Assembly: GCA_900471605.1 (NCBI GenBank)
Contig: UCEY01000061.1
Coordinates: forward strand, 1-64,000
Reading direction: 5' to 3'
DNA length: 64,000 nt
DNA from: Hyphomicrobiales bacterium
GTDB taxonomy: Bacteria > Pseudomonadota > Alphaproteobacteria > Rhizobiales > Rhizobiaceae
Within the stretch, counting starts at the first letter, position 1. Each line of letters opens with the position of its first letter. Under the pieces are notes generated by a model. That model did not search any database, had not been told where the DNA came from, and was given only the letters and a program-made list of their open reading frames with translations. The position numbers and the translations under genes were made by a program. This document shows, piece by piece, positions 34,044 through 41,103 of the stretch.

Positions 34044-34202
34044 GTGAATACGCGGCAGTTTGAAATTGCCGACGAGTTTAACCGCGAGCGAGCCGAGAGG
34101 AAAGACATCCTCGTCAAGCTCGCCCGCATCTTCCCAGAACGAGGCGGCGGCAACGTCCGGGAATGGAATGATTACAGCGGTTGGCCCAGCGGTGGACCGT
34201 GA
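34044..34202 (+). CDS. Possible small protein, start unclear
   Basis: A protein-like frame (QFEIADEFNRERAERKDILVKLARIF) runs to a stop at 34202. The only in-frame usual start is a GTG at 34044, without a ribosome site. The frame stays open and protein-like upstream to about 33950. It may be the remnant of a longer gene or a frameshifted one. A longer open frame on the opposite strand (34002-34514) looks like its shadow. Confidence 0.35.
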   Translation: MNTRQFEIADEFNRERAERKDILVKLARIFPERGGGNVREWNDYSGWPSGGP

Positions 34203-34320
34203 CGGAGAGGCGGCAACGCCTGCCAGGGCAATGCTCGTCTCTCCGTTATCTACTTGAGTGCTGTGCATTGAAAGCACCTCCGTTTTCACAAGGAGATCAA
34301 TCGCACAGGAGTTTTCGGAA

Positions 34321-34707
34321 ATGCCCAAAAAGGCTTCGGAGAAATCAGAAATGTCTACTGTTGAGTTCTTTTGCCAGCAAACGTTAAGGACGGAAATTTC
34401 TCCGCCAAGCATCGGGAACGTGCAGGCGCGGATCAGATCCGCCGCTCGCGAACTCGGATGGTCGTACACCCGCACCAAGGACGCTTGGTATGGCGACCCC
34501 AGAATTTCGATCAAGCCTGAAGAGCTGTTCCGTGTCGAGGCGGTCAGCGGTCTTACCTACGCACGAGAGGAGATGCGGGAACATGAACACGCAATCGAAC
34601 GAGCCGATGCTCTCCTTGGGGGCAAGAATTCGCATCTCCTTGGCGAGATCGTTGCTGCGATTGTCGAGAGACTTGGCCTATCGCATCGCGCCGGAAATCA
34701 AGGGTGA
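34321..34707 (+). CDS. Prophage protein, unknown
   Basis: About 128 residues; an internal ATG at 34351 with GGAG is an alternative start. The middle (GNVQARIRSAARELGWSYTRTKDAWYGDPRISIKPEELFRVEAV) may be an HTH-like module. Not recognised further. Followed by the PAPS-reductase-like gene with a GTGA junction. Confidence 0.6.
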   Translation: MPKKASEKSEMSTVEFFCQQTLRTEISPPSIGNVQARIRSAARELGWSYTRTKDAWYGDPRISIKPEELFRVEAVSGLTYAREEMREHEHAIERADALLGGKNSHLLGEIVAAIVERLGLSHRAGNQG

Positions 34708-34718
34708 GGATCAAGACG

Positions 34719-35489
34719 ATGACCGATAATACCGCGCCGAAGGCCGGCGACGTCATCGTGGTCTGGTTCTCAAATGGAGCCGCCAGCGCAGCCGCAGCTC
34801 ACGAGACGATCAAGAAATACGGTTGGTACTGCGACGTTCGGCTGGTGAACAATCCGATTATCGAGGAAGACGAGGATAATCTTCGGTTCCAGCGCGATGT
34901 TTCGAAGTGGCTCGGACAGCCTATCATCCTTCACGGCAATCCGGAATACCCGCTCAACTCTGCAGTTGACATCTGGGATCGTCGCCACGCGATGGTTTTC
35001 CCCCACGGCGCTCCATGCACCGTTCACGGGAAGAAGGAAGCGCGTCAGGACTACGAGCGAAAGAACAAGGTTGACTGGCACGTCCTCGGCTTCACTGCTG
35101 ACGAAAAGAGCCGCCACGATCGTTTCGTTCTGACCGAGCGCTCTAACGTCCTGCCCGTTCTCATCGACGCCGGCATGACTAAGAATGATTGCGCGGCGCT
35201 GATCCGGTTTAACGGCGTCGATCTGCCCCGCGTCTATTTCGAAGGCTACCCGAACGCCAACTGCATCGGGTGCGTCAAGGCTACTAGCCCGACCTATTGG
35301 AACCTCGTTCGCAACACCCGGCCAGCGGTGTTTGCGGAACGGGCTGAGCAGTCCCGCCGTCTAGGCGTCCGTCTCGTTCGGCATCAGGGTAAGCGAATTT
35401 TCCTAGACGAACTGCCAGCCGACGCGAAAGGCCGGCCGCTGGCATCCATCAATTTCGAGTGCGGGATTTTCTGCGAGGAGCCCGCCTAA
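34719..35489 (+). CDS. PAPS reductase-like PP-loop family protein
   Basis: 256 residues (a GTG at 34704 would add 5). A PP-loop variant VVWFSNGAASAAAA near the N-terminus replaces the SGGKDS type. Downstream come GCVKATSPTYWN and FECGIFCE, cysteine pairs that may bind metal. The family is usually called phosphoadenosine phosphosulfate reductase in phages, but assimilatory sulfate reduction is unlikely. Sulfur transfer to nucleic acid is one possibility (inference). It sits alone among small early genes. Confidence 0.7.
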   Translation: MTDNTAPKAGDVIVVWFSNGAASAAAAHETIKKYGWYCDVRLVNNPIIEEDEDNLRFQRDVSKWLGQPIILHGNPEYPLNSAVDIWDRRHAMVFPHGAPCTVHGKKEARQDYERKNKVDWHVLGFTADEKSRHDRFVLTERSNVLPVLIDAGMTKNDCAALIRFNGVDLPRVYFEGYPNANCIGCVKATSPTYWNLVRNTRPAVFAERAEQSRRLGVRLVRHQGKRIFLDELPADAKGRPLASINFECGIFCEEPA

Positions 35490-35520
35490 CCCCCTCTACC
35501 CCTTCATATCAACGAGGCGC

Positions 35521-35844
35521 ATGCGGATGACAAAGGCAAAGAAACGTAAATTGCACCAGAACATCGTTGTTGCATATGCGCGCTTGACCCGCGATCGGGA
35601 TGCGCTGTGCCGGCAGTCTGCGATGTCCGAGGACGCTATCAAGGCGGGTGGCGGCTACGTGTACTTCATGAAGAGAACCGGCAAGGAGATGCCGCCAGCA
35701 AGCTCGAAGTTCCTGATCGATAACGGACTGGTCGAGGAAGAGCAAGACGGCTTGTTCGCTGGCCTGTCTCAGTCGTTCCGCCCCGTTCCTCATGAACGTT
35801 TCGAGGCATTCCGAAGCCAGTATGAAGCGCCTCAGCATGGCTAA
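35521..35844 (+). CDS. Prophage protein, unknown
   Basis: 107 residues, basic N-terminus, helical; contains YARLTRDRDALCRQSAMSED and GGGYVYFMKRTGKEMPP. No domain recognised. It overlaps the next small gene by 8 bases. Confidence 0.6.
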   Translation: MRMTKAKKRKLHQNIVVAYARLTRDRDALCRQSAMSEDAIKAGGGYVYFMKRTGKEMPPASSKFLIDNGLVEEEQDGLFAGLSQSFRPVPHERFEAFRSQYEAPQHG

Positions 35845-36016
35845 GAACATACCGGCGAAGATCAAATTCCTCAATGGCGAAATCGAGGGCCTACGCGCCC
35901 GGATGGTCGCGGTGGATAACGGCGCTCAGCATCATAAGCTCGAAATGCTGACGGATATCCGGGACGATTATCAGGTCGCTGCTCAGAAGGCCCAGAGCCG
36001 CGAGGTTGCAGCATGA
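35837..36016 (+). CDS. Small prophage coiled-coil protein
   Basis: 59 residues from ATG 35837 (35822 also open). Helical, charged (IKFLNGEIEGLRARMVAVDNGAQ). ATGA junction with the next gene. Confidence 0.55.
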   Translation: MAKNIPAKIKFLNGEIEGLRARMVAVDNGAQHHKLEMLTDIRDDYQVAAQKAQSREVAA

Positions 36017-36156
36017 CCAGGCTCATATCCACGACAGAGAAGACAGTCACCGTAGAGCGTCAGGTCATTCTAGCAATGTACCAGGGCCTCTATTGGAAGA
36101 CCGTCACGCTCCCCCGCATTGAGATGCACGTCAAGGCACTGGAGGCGAAGGCTTGA
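36013..36156 (+). CDS. Tiny prophage protein, unknown
   Basis: 47 residues, ATGA overlap with the previous stop and TTGA overlap with rusA. Supported by tight coupling on both sides. Confidence 0.5.
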   Translation: MTRLISTTEKTVTVERQVILAMYQGLYWKTVTLPRIEMHVKALEAKA

Positions 36157-36515
36157 TTAAGCTCCACCTCCCGTTTCCGCCCTCTGTCAACTCCCTCTAC
36201 GCCAACGGCGGCAACATGCGCGGCCGGCACAAGACCAAGGGTTACGAGGACTGGATACGCCTTGCCTCTGTCGGCATCAAGGACGGCCACCGCCAGAAGC
36301 TCGGCCCCTACAGCATATCAATTTGCCTTGAGGCTCCTGACAAGCGGGGCAGGGATCTCGGCAACCTAGAAAAGGCGGTCTCTGACCTCCTCGTCATGCA
36401 TGGGGTGGTGAAGGATGACCGCTATTGCCAACGACTGACTATGGCATGGGGAACCGGCCTCCCGTCCCCCTGTGTCGTGATCATCCAACGTTACGAAGAA
36501 GGGCTTGCCGTATGA
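36153..36515 (+). CDS. rusA: RusA-type Holliday junction resolvase
   Basis: 120 residues. Family hallmarks are LPFPPSVNSLYANGG at the N-terminus and DKRGRDLGNLEKAVSDLLVMHGVVKDD with the acidic catalytic residues. It resolves phage recombination intermediates. The likely start is a TTG overlapping the previous stop (TTGA). Position in a rightward early operon matches lambdoid rap/rusA. Confidence 0.95.
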   Translation: MIKLHLPFPPSVNSLYANGGNMRGRHKTKGYEDWIRLASVGIKDGHRQKLGPYSISICLEAPDKRGRDLGNLEKAVSDLLVMHGVVKDDRYCQRLTMAWGTGLPSPCVVIIQRYEEGLAV

Positions 36516-36889
36516 CGAAAGAAGACTTGGCCGAGATCATGACCATATTCCAGCCGCTAGGGCAAGAGCTTGCGGCCGACATCGTGAAGCACCGCCGCGC
36601 CAAGAAGTGCGAGCTTACTCCTCGGGGAGCGCGGGCGCTGATGCGGGAATACGAGGCGACGGGGACACCTATCGCCGCCGCCGAGGAGCACCTGAACAGA
36701 GGTTGGCAGGGCTTTAAAGCCGAGTGGATGACCAAGGGTCGCAACTTCACCGACCCGAATAATCCGATGCCCCGCACGGAAACCCGCGAGGAATACCTGA
36801 AGCGGGCCATCGAGAAGAACAACGAGGATTGGGAAGGCTCTGCCGATCGGCGTGTAGCCAAGCCCATCCAGGCAGCAGCGAGGCATTAA
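36512..36889 (+). CDS. Prophage protein, unknown
   Basis: 125 residues. Helical, charged; ends with an acidic stretch and WEGSADRRVAKPIQ. HRRAKKCELTPRGARALMREYEAT could be a DNA-contacting helix. Its ATG overlaps the rusA stop. Confidence 0.6.
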   Translation: MTKEDLAEIMTIFQPLGQELAADIVKHRRAKKCELTPRGARALMREYEATGTPIAAAEEHLNRGWQGFKAEWMTKGRNFTDPNNPMPRTETREEYLKRAIEKNNEDWEGSADRRVAKPIQAAARH

Positions 36890-36942
36890 TGAGCACGGAT
36901 AACAACCCAGCGCCCCAGTCACATGTGCAGGGTGACGAATGA
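36889..36942 (+). CDS. 17-residue coupled mini-ORF
   Basis: Begins TAATG from the previous stop and ends in ATGA with the next start. The short peptide MSTDNNPAPQSHVQGDE looks unstructured. It may serve only to couple translation. Confidence 0.35.
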   Translation: MSTDNNPAPQSHVQGDE

Positions 36943-37568
36943 TCGCCGCCCTCTACGTCGAAACGGACGGATGCTATTTCGGCCAGGCTGATGTTGACCC
37001 TTGGGACGAGGCGCGGGACGCCCGCGAGTACATCGGTCCTTATCCTGTCGTCGCTCATCCGCCTTGCCAGCGCTGGGGTCGGTTCTGGCACGGCAGCACT
37101 CGCAAGCCGCACCAGTTCAAGCTTGGCGACGACAACGGATGTTTCGCGCATGCCCTGTCTGCCGTGCGCCGGTTCGGCGGAGTGCTGGAACATCCGGCCG
37201 ATAGCCGCGCGTGGTCGCATTTCGGCCTGACGCCGCCCCGTCGATACATGGGCTGGCAGCGAGCGGACATGCACGACGGCTGGACCTGCTACGTCGAGCA
37301 AGGACACTACGGCCACGCATCCCGCAAGCCGACATGGCTTTATGTGCATGGCATCGAGAAGCCGGACCTTCAGTTCGGCCCCGGCACTCAGCGCCTGCCG
37401 CAATGGATGGTCGATCGCTACGGCTACGAAAAGGCTAGGCGCATCGGCGTCGTCGCCATGGTCGGCGGCAAGGACAAGACAAAAATCCGGAACGCCACTC
37501 CGCCGCAGTTTCGCGACTTGCTGCTCTCGATGGCGCGGACGGTCGAAGCGAAGAGGGTTGCCGCATGA
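36939..37568 (+). CDS. Phage protein with PPCQ motif, DNA methylase-like
   Basis: 209 residues. VVAHPPCQRWGRF near residue 37 resembles the catalytic PPC loop (motif IV) of cytosine-C5 methyltransferases. RRFGGVLEHPADSRAW and NATPPQFRDLLLSMA resemble later methylase elements (ENV- and TPP-like). However, I see no clear SAM-binding motif I. It may be a minimal or degenerate modification enzyme. Coupled to its neighbours (ATGA at both ends). Confidence 0.6.
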   Translation: MIAALYVETDGCYFGQADVDPWDEARDAREYIGPYPVVAHPPCQRWGRFWHGSTRKPHQFKLGDDNGCFAHALSAVRRFGGVLEHPADSRAWSHFGLTPPRRYMGWQRADMHDGWTCYVEQGHYGHASRKPTWLYVHGIEKPDLQFGPGTQRLPQWMVDRYGYEKARRIGVVAMVGGKDKTKIRNATPPQFRDLLLSMARTVEAKRVAA

Positions 37569-37771
37569 GCGACGATCAAATCACTGCCGAAATCGAAAGG
37601 ATTGCTCGTCACTGGATAGAGCGCGGCCGTACTGACAACTACGGCAAGCCCGACCCAGGCGACTGGGAGCACATCAAGGCCAATAAGCCGATCACGTATT
37701 CGCAGGCGCTGCGTATCGCGCAGTGGGCCTTGTCCATCCCAGCGCCCCAACCGACGGAGGCGGGGTCATGA
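37565..37771 (+). CDS. Small prophage protein, unknown
   Basis: 68 residues. ERIARHWIERGRTDNYGKPDPGDWEHIKANKPITYSQALRIAQ is helical. No family recognised. Confidence 0.55.
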   Translation: MSDDQITAEIERIARHWIERGRTDNYGKPDPGDWEHIKANKPITYSQALRIAQWALSIPAPQPTEAGS

Positions 37772-37959
37772 TCGACCACAAAGAGCGCCAGCTTCAAGAG
37801 GTCCGTAAAGACCGCCGCGCCTTCATCGAGGCCACCAGTCTTGAGCAGTTCAACACCAACACCAAGCGCAAGCAGTATCCGGCCGGCAGCGTGTTCAAGT
37901 GGGCATTGTCTGAAGTCTACGGGCCCATCGGCAGTGCGAGTAGGAAGGAAGGACAATGA
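37768..37959 (+). CDS. Small basic prophage protein
   Basis: 63 residues, Lys/Arg-rich helices (DHKERQLQEVRKDRRAFIEATSLEQF). ATG at 37768 in an ATGA overlap. Unknown function. Confidence 0.55.
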   Translation: MIDHKERQLQEVRKDRRAFIEATSLEQFNTNTKRKQYPAGSVFKWALSEVYGPIGSASRKEGQ

Positions 37960-38174
37960 GCGACCGAATCGAGGAGCGCATTCAGCTATCGCCGCTTCAG
38001 ATCGAGAGCATCCAGCTTCTAGCCGATGGCAACAGCGCCAAGCAGATCGCCTACAGAATGGGCCTAACAGAGTTCACCGTGCAGTGGAACATACGCATGG
38101 CCAAGGAGAGGCTCGGCGTGAAGAAAGAGACCGCGCTCGTCGCCAGAGCATTCAGGGAGCAGTGGATAGCATGA
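37956..38174 (+). CDS. LuxR/GerE-type HTH regulator, single domain
   Basis: 72 residues that are almost exactly one LuxR-type helix-turn-helix: LSPLQIESIQLLADGNSAKQIAYRMGLTEFTVQWNIRMAKERLGV. No receiver or ligand domain. Being near the end of the early right operon, it is a good candidate late-gene activator (inference). Confidence 0.8.
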   Translation: MSDRIEERIQLSPLQIESIQLLADGNSAKQIAYRMGLTEFTVQWNIRMAKERLGVKKETALVARAFREQWIA

Positions 38175-38590
38175 CCATATCAGAGATCATCGAGAGACTC
38201 GAGAAGGCAGATCGGGCTAACGGTCAATTGGATCGCGAGCTTTTCATGCTTCATCACGGATACACCAGGATCGAGCAAGAATATGACAGCGCCGGCCCTA
38301 GATATTACGCGTGGTCAGGCGAGAAGTATATTGGCGAGATCACCTCCATAGATCAACCTCAGTACACCGCTTCGATCGATGCTGCCGTGCAGCTCTGCGA
38401 ACGGGTTCTGCCTGATTATCTATGGGGCATTACGCAAGGCACCGACGGAGACCTTGAATTTCAGGGGAATGTTTGGCCGAACATGCAGCCATTCGACGCT
38501 TCGAGAGACCGCTTTGGGTATCATTCAAAGCCAGCAATAGCCCTCTGCATTGCCATCCTCCGCGCCCTACAGCCCAAGGAAGGAGAGTAG
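38171..38590 (+). CDS. Prophage protein, unknown
   Basis: 139 residues. SAGPRYYAWSGEKYIGEITS and PQYTASIDAAVQLCERVLP resemble small phage domains (phage ABA sandwich-like). ATGA overlap with the HTH gene. Confidence 0.6.
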   Translation: MTISEIIERLEKADRANGQLDRELFMLHHGYTRIEQEYDSAGPRYYAWSGEKYIGEITSIDQPQYTASIDAAVQLCERVLPDYLWGITQGTDGDLEFQGNVWPNMQPFDASRDRFGYHSKPAIALCIAILRALQPKEGE

Positions 38591-38591
38591 C

Positions 38592-38807
38592 ATGATACCT
38601 CCCGAGGATCTGAAGATTGAGGTGTGGCCCATTCCCGGAATTCATCAGCGCGGCGGCCAGCACGTCGGAACCGTTCCGGGCGTTCGTGTGACCCACATTC
38701 CGAGCAATGTACATGCCTATGTTGATATCGGTCGGTCCCAGCACATCAACAAGGCCATCGCCATGGACATGATCCTCGCGGCGATAACCCACCCTAAATT
38801 CCGATAA
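38592..38807 (+). CDS. Small prophage protein, unknown
   Basis: 71 residues from ATG 38592 with AAGGAGAG upstream. PGVRVTHIPSNVHAYVDIGRSQHINKAIAM is beta-alpha in character. No family recognised. Confidence 0.55.
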   Translation: MIPPEDLKIEVWPIPGIHQRGGQHVGTVPGVRVTHIPSNVHAYVDIGRSQHINKAIAMDMILAAITHPKFR

Positions 38808-38821
38808 CAGCGAGGAACACC

Positions 38822-39415
38822 ATGGCGGCGGCAAGCAAGGCAGCGAAACTTAGGATCAAGCGAGCCCTACGAGGGGCGGGGCGACCACGGAAGGAGAATG
38901 TCGAGCGCTTCCCGGGCGGAAAGATCAAACCATTCGAGACCGAGAAGGAAAACAAGAGCGTGGTGATCGAAGCCAGGAAGCGGATCCATGGGGCGAACAT
39001 GAACGTCGAGAGCGAATTCGCCGGCTATACGCTCGGCCGCATTTTCCTTGACGGCAAGATCACGGAAGAGCAGCGTCAAGCCGGCGATGAATATGCGGAG
39101 GCCATCGCTCGATATCATCGCCTCGTCGGAATCCCATTCCCATCGGCACGGGCGCAATCGCTGTTCAGCATCAAGGGCCATGACGGGGAAGTCTCTGACG
39201 ATCTGGCCTCCCGAGCCCGCAAGGCCACGAACAAGATGATGGAGCTGCAGCGGGTGCTGTTCGACTGCGAGGACGGGCCGCAGGTCAGGAGCACCATCCA
39301 TAACGTAACGGTCATGGATCTCGATCACCTCCGTGGGATGCCGGATCAGATGATGCTGTGGCTAAAGCGTGGGTTAAACGCTTTGAAGGTACACAAGGAG
39401 CTTGCCAAATCATAA
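38822..39415 (+). CDS. Prophage protein, unknown, last early gene
   Basis: 197 residues. A basic N-terminus with an AT-hook-like GAGRPRKEN (about 18-26) and helical remainder (ITEEQRQAGDEYAEAIARYHRLVG). Its position just before the tRNA/late block would suit a regulator, but no motif proves it. Confidence 0.6.
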   Translation: MAAASKAAKLRIKRALRGAGRPRKENVERFPGGKIKPFETEKENKSVVIEARKRIHGANMNVESEFAGYTLGRIFLDGKITEEQRQAGDEYAEAIARYHRLVGIPFPSARAQSLFSIKGHDGEVSDDLASRARKATNKMMELQRVLFDCEDGPQVRSTIHNVTVMDLDHLRGMPDQMMLWLKRGLNALKVHKELAKS

Positions 39416-39732
39416 CTGGTTCGCTACCGTAATTGCATGATTTGGACTTCCGTCCAGAAGTCGAGTTTGGAGCGAGCCGAGAGTGGAATTCGCCGCTGCA
39501 GGAGGCCGTTCGATACGGCTAGGCTAAGTCTTGGGACGCCTTGACCGCTCCAAAGCCATTCGAGGCAATAGCCTCAACGAGGAACGCCGGTTCAATTCCG
39601 GCTCGCTGACCGAGGTTTGGTAAGGGCAATCAGGGTTCGAATCCCTGACGAAGGCGAAAGCTGGGAGCGGATGGTTCCGTGGGGCTGACAGCCGGGAAAG
39701 ACCGGCACGAATTTCCGCCGCTGGATCTCATA

Positions 39733-39804
39733 GAAGCGGCGCAGGGCGAGAATGCCCGACTAATCGGGGCTTGGAATATGTCGGTTCGATTCCGGCCCGC
39801 TGCT
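39733..39804 (+). pseudogene. tRNA-like element, degenerate
   Basis: Possible acceptor GAAGCGG/CCGCTGC (one mismatch) and a good T-arm (GTCGG TTCGATT CCGGC). The middle folds as GGGC/GCCC or CCCGA-CTAA-TCGGG, giving no normal 7-nt anticodon loop. Not a functional tRNA by eye. Confidence 0.4.
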
Positions 39805-39907
39805 TCGGCGGCGGTAGCTTATACTGGTAAGAGCGCCATGCAGCAGCGAGGCCAGCCTTCACGGCGTTTCTAGAGCGCCTTGGTGGGCAACTCGTCCCCG
39901 TCAGTTC

Positions 39908-39981
39908 GCGGATGTAGCTCAATGGGAGAGCAGTGGATTTCCACCCCATGCGCGCGAGTTCGATCCTCGCTATCCGCTCCA
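39908..39981 (+). tRNA. tRNA-Gly (anticodon UCC), phage-borne
   Basis: 74 nt with acceptor GCGGATG/TATCCGC (one G-U), D-arm GCTC/GAGC, anticodon loop TTTCCAC (UCC), T-arm GCGAG/CTCGC and encoded CCA. The anticodon stem has a G-U pair and one A-C mismatch. It probably helps read GGA codons in late genes (inference). Confidence 0.8.
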
Positions 39982-39999
39982 GCCTCAGAGGGCAAACAG

Positions 40000-40071
40000 G
40001 CTCCCGTAGCTCAACAGGATAGAGCAGCCGCCTGACGGCGGAGGTTGCCGGTTCGAATCCGGTCGGGAGCC
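40000..40071 (+). pseudogene. tRNA-like element, abnormal anticodon arm
   Basis: Acceptor GCTCCCG/CGGGAGC, D-arm GCTC/GAGC and T-arm are excellent, resembling an Arg-type tRNA body. The anticodon arm has only a 6-nt loop (CTGACG) with a mismatched closing pair, or alternatively a CCGCC-TGAC-GGCGG hairpin. CCA is not encoded (CTGC follows). Confidence 0.5.
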
Positions 40072-40165
40072 TGCCTCTGGGGCAATATAGCGGATTATCC
40101 GGTCTTCTCAGCGCGTCGCCTCATCGCGGCGGGTTTATAGCAAACAGGCCGAAAACTATAATGTG

Positions 40166-40194
40166 AGCCCGCCGGTTTATAGCCAGCGGGCTTT
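40166..40194 (+). terminator. Terminator-like hairpin after tRNA block
   Basis: AGCCCGC (40166-40172) pairs perfectly with GCGGGCT (40186-40192) around a 13-nt loop, followed by TTT. It may end the tRNA transcript before the late genes. Confidence 0.5.
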
Positions 40195-40304
40195 CCCCGT
40201 TCATGCAGGCACAGCGAATAAGGGGCTCTAGTAGCGCCTATCACCGAGTGCCCCCGAAAGACCCAGAGGCGAAAGCCGGTTCAAGCTCCTAGGATAGGCC
40301 CTGC

Positions 40305-40634
40305 ATGGAAAGCATGATGATGCTGGCACTGATGTTGCTCGGCGCCCACTGGCTTTGCGATTACCCGCTGCAGGGCCAGTTCCTGTCTGATGCCAAGGCC
40401 GCCGGCCCGCTGCGGATCTATCACCTCGTCGCCCATGCCGGCATTCACGGCGCGGCAGTGGCGCTCGTCACCGGCAATTTGTGGCTCGGGCTGGCCGAAT
40501 GGGCAGCTCACACCGTCATCGACGAACTCAAGGTGCGCGGCAAGACGAGCTTTGCGATCGACCAGGCGCTGCACATCACGTGCAAGCTGTGGTGGCTGCT
40601 CTTGCTGCCCGGCGCCTGGCCTTATCCAGCCTAA
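40305..40634 (+). CDS. DUF3307-like membrane protein
   Basis: 109 residues with three or four hydrophobic segments. LLGAHWLCDYPLQGQFLSDAKA and a His-rich helix (HLVAHAGIHGAAVAL) are typical of DUF3307. The role is unknown. It precedes the terminase genes. Confidence 0.75.
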   Translation: MESMMMLALMLLGAHWLCDYPLQGQFLSDAKAAGPLRIYHLVAHAGIHGAAVALVTGNLWLGLAEWAAHTVIDELKVRGKTSFAIDQALHITCKLWWLLLLPGAWPYPA

Positions 40635-40695
40635 CCACTCCCCAACCCAGCGAAAGGAAAGAGCGTGAGCAATGCGACTTCAATCGCTGAGGAAT

Positions 40696-40743
40696 TAGAA
40701 AATTCTACCGCGCATCTGCGCCCTGAATAGAAATGATATTCTA
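40696..40743. promoter_or_regulatory. Paired TAGAA/TTCTA inverted repeats before terminase
   Basis: TAGAA-AA-TTCTA at 40696-40707 and TAGAA-(6 nt)-TTCTA at 40728-40743; the second ends at the terS ATG. Possible late-activator operator or packaging recognition site. Confidence 0.4.
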
Positions 40744-41103
40744 ATGCCAGCAGGAAGGCCAACAGATTGGACGCCAACGCTCGGCGGCGAGATCCTGTCC
40801 CTCATGTCTGAGGGGTTGTCTCTCGCTGCAGCGGCTGCTGAGCTCGGTATCCACCGTCAACGCGTCTACGAATGGGTAGAACGGCACGAAGAATTTGCGG
40901 ACACTGTAAAGCTTGCGATGGCAAAACGGCAGCTTTTTCTTGAGCGCCGCTTGCTCAAAGCAGATGCTGGGCCGGTCGTCACCTCAACCATATTTGCCCT
41001 CAAGAACGCAGGTGCTGAGGACTGGCGCGAGAAGCAGGAAGTTGAGCATTCCGGTGGCGTGACGTTCCAGACCATCTACGAAGCCCCTCCAGAGAAAAAG
41101 TGA
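40744..41103 (+). CDS. Terminase small subunit
   Basis: 119 residues. An N-terminal helix-turn-helix (MSEGLSLAAAAAELGIHRQRVYEWVERHEEFADTV) and a C-terminal oligomerisation part fit a pac/cos-recognising small subunit. It directly precedes the large subunit, overlapping by 4 bases (GTGA). Two TAGAA/TTCTA inverted repeats precede the start and may be its binding sites or a promoter element. Confidence 0.85.
   Translation: MPAGRPTDWTPTLGGEILSLMSEGLSLAAAAAELGIHRQRVYEWVERHEEFADTVKLAMAKRQLFLERRLLKADAGPVVTSTIFALKNAGAEDWREKQEVEHSGGVTFQTIYEAPPEKK

Larger units (their letters stand above)
39416..40304. other. Non-coding block with tRNA and tRNA-like remnants
   Basis: 889 bp without a supported gene. 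Complete T-arms lie at 39504-39520, 39586-39602, 39631-39647, 39780-39796, within the tRNA-Gly, and within 40000-40071. Small hairpins resembling shortened anticodon arms occur at 39562-39575 and 40028-40041. A D-arm-like segment without partner lies near 39810-39832. Decameric GGTTTATAGC occurs twice near 40128 and 40174. Only the Gly gene folds convincingly. Confidence 0.6.

Noticed and set aside
34002..34514. 170-codon minus-strand frame
   Set aside because: It opposes the rightward operon, lacks a ribosome site and overlaps the better-supported gene at 34321-34707.
39474..39606. 9-bp complement AGCGAGCCG/CGGCTCGCT as a tRNA acceptor
   Set aside because: The arms are more than 110 nt apart and no tRNA fold fits between them.
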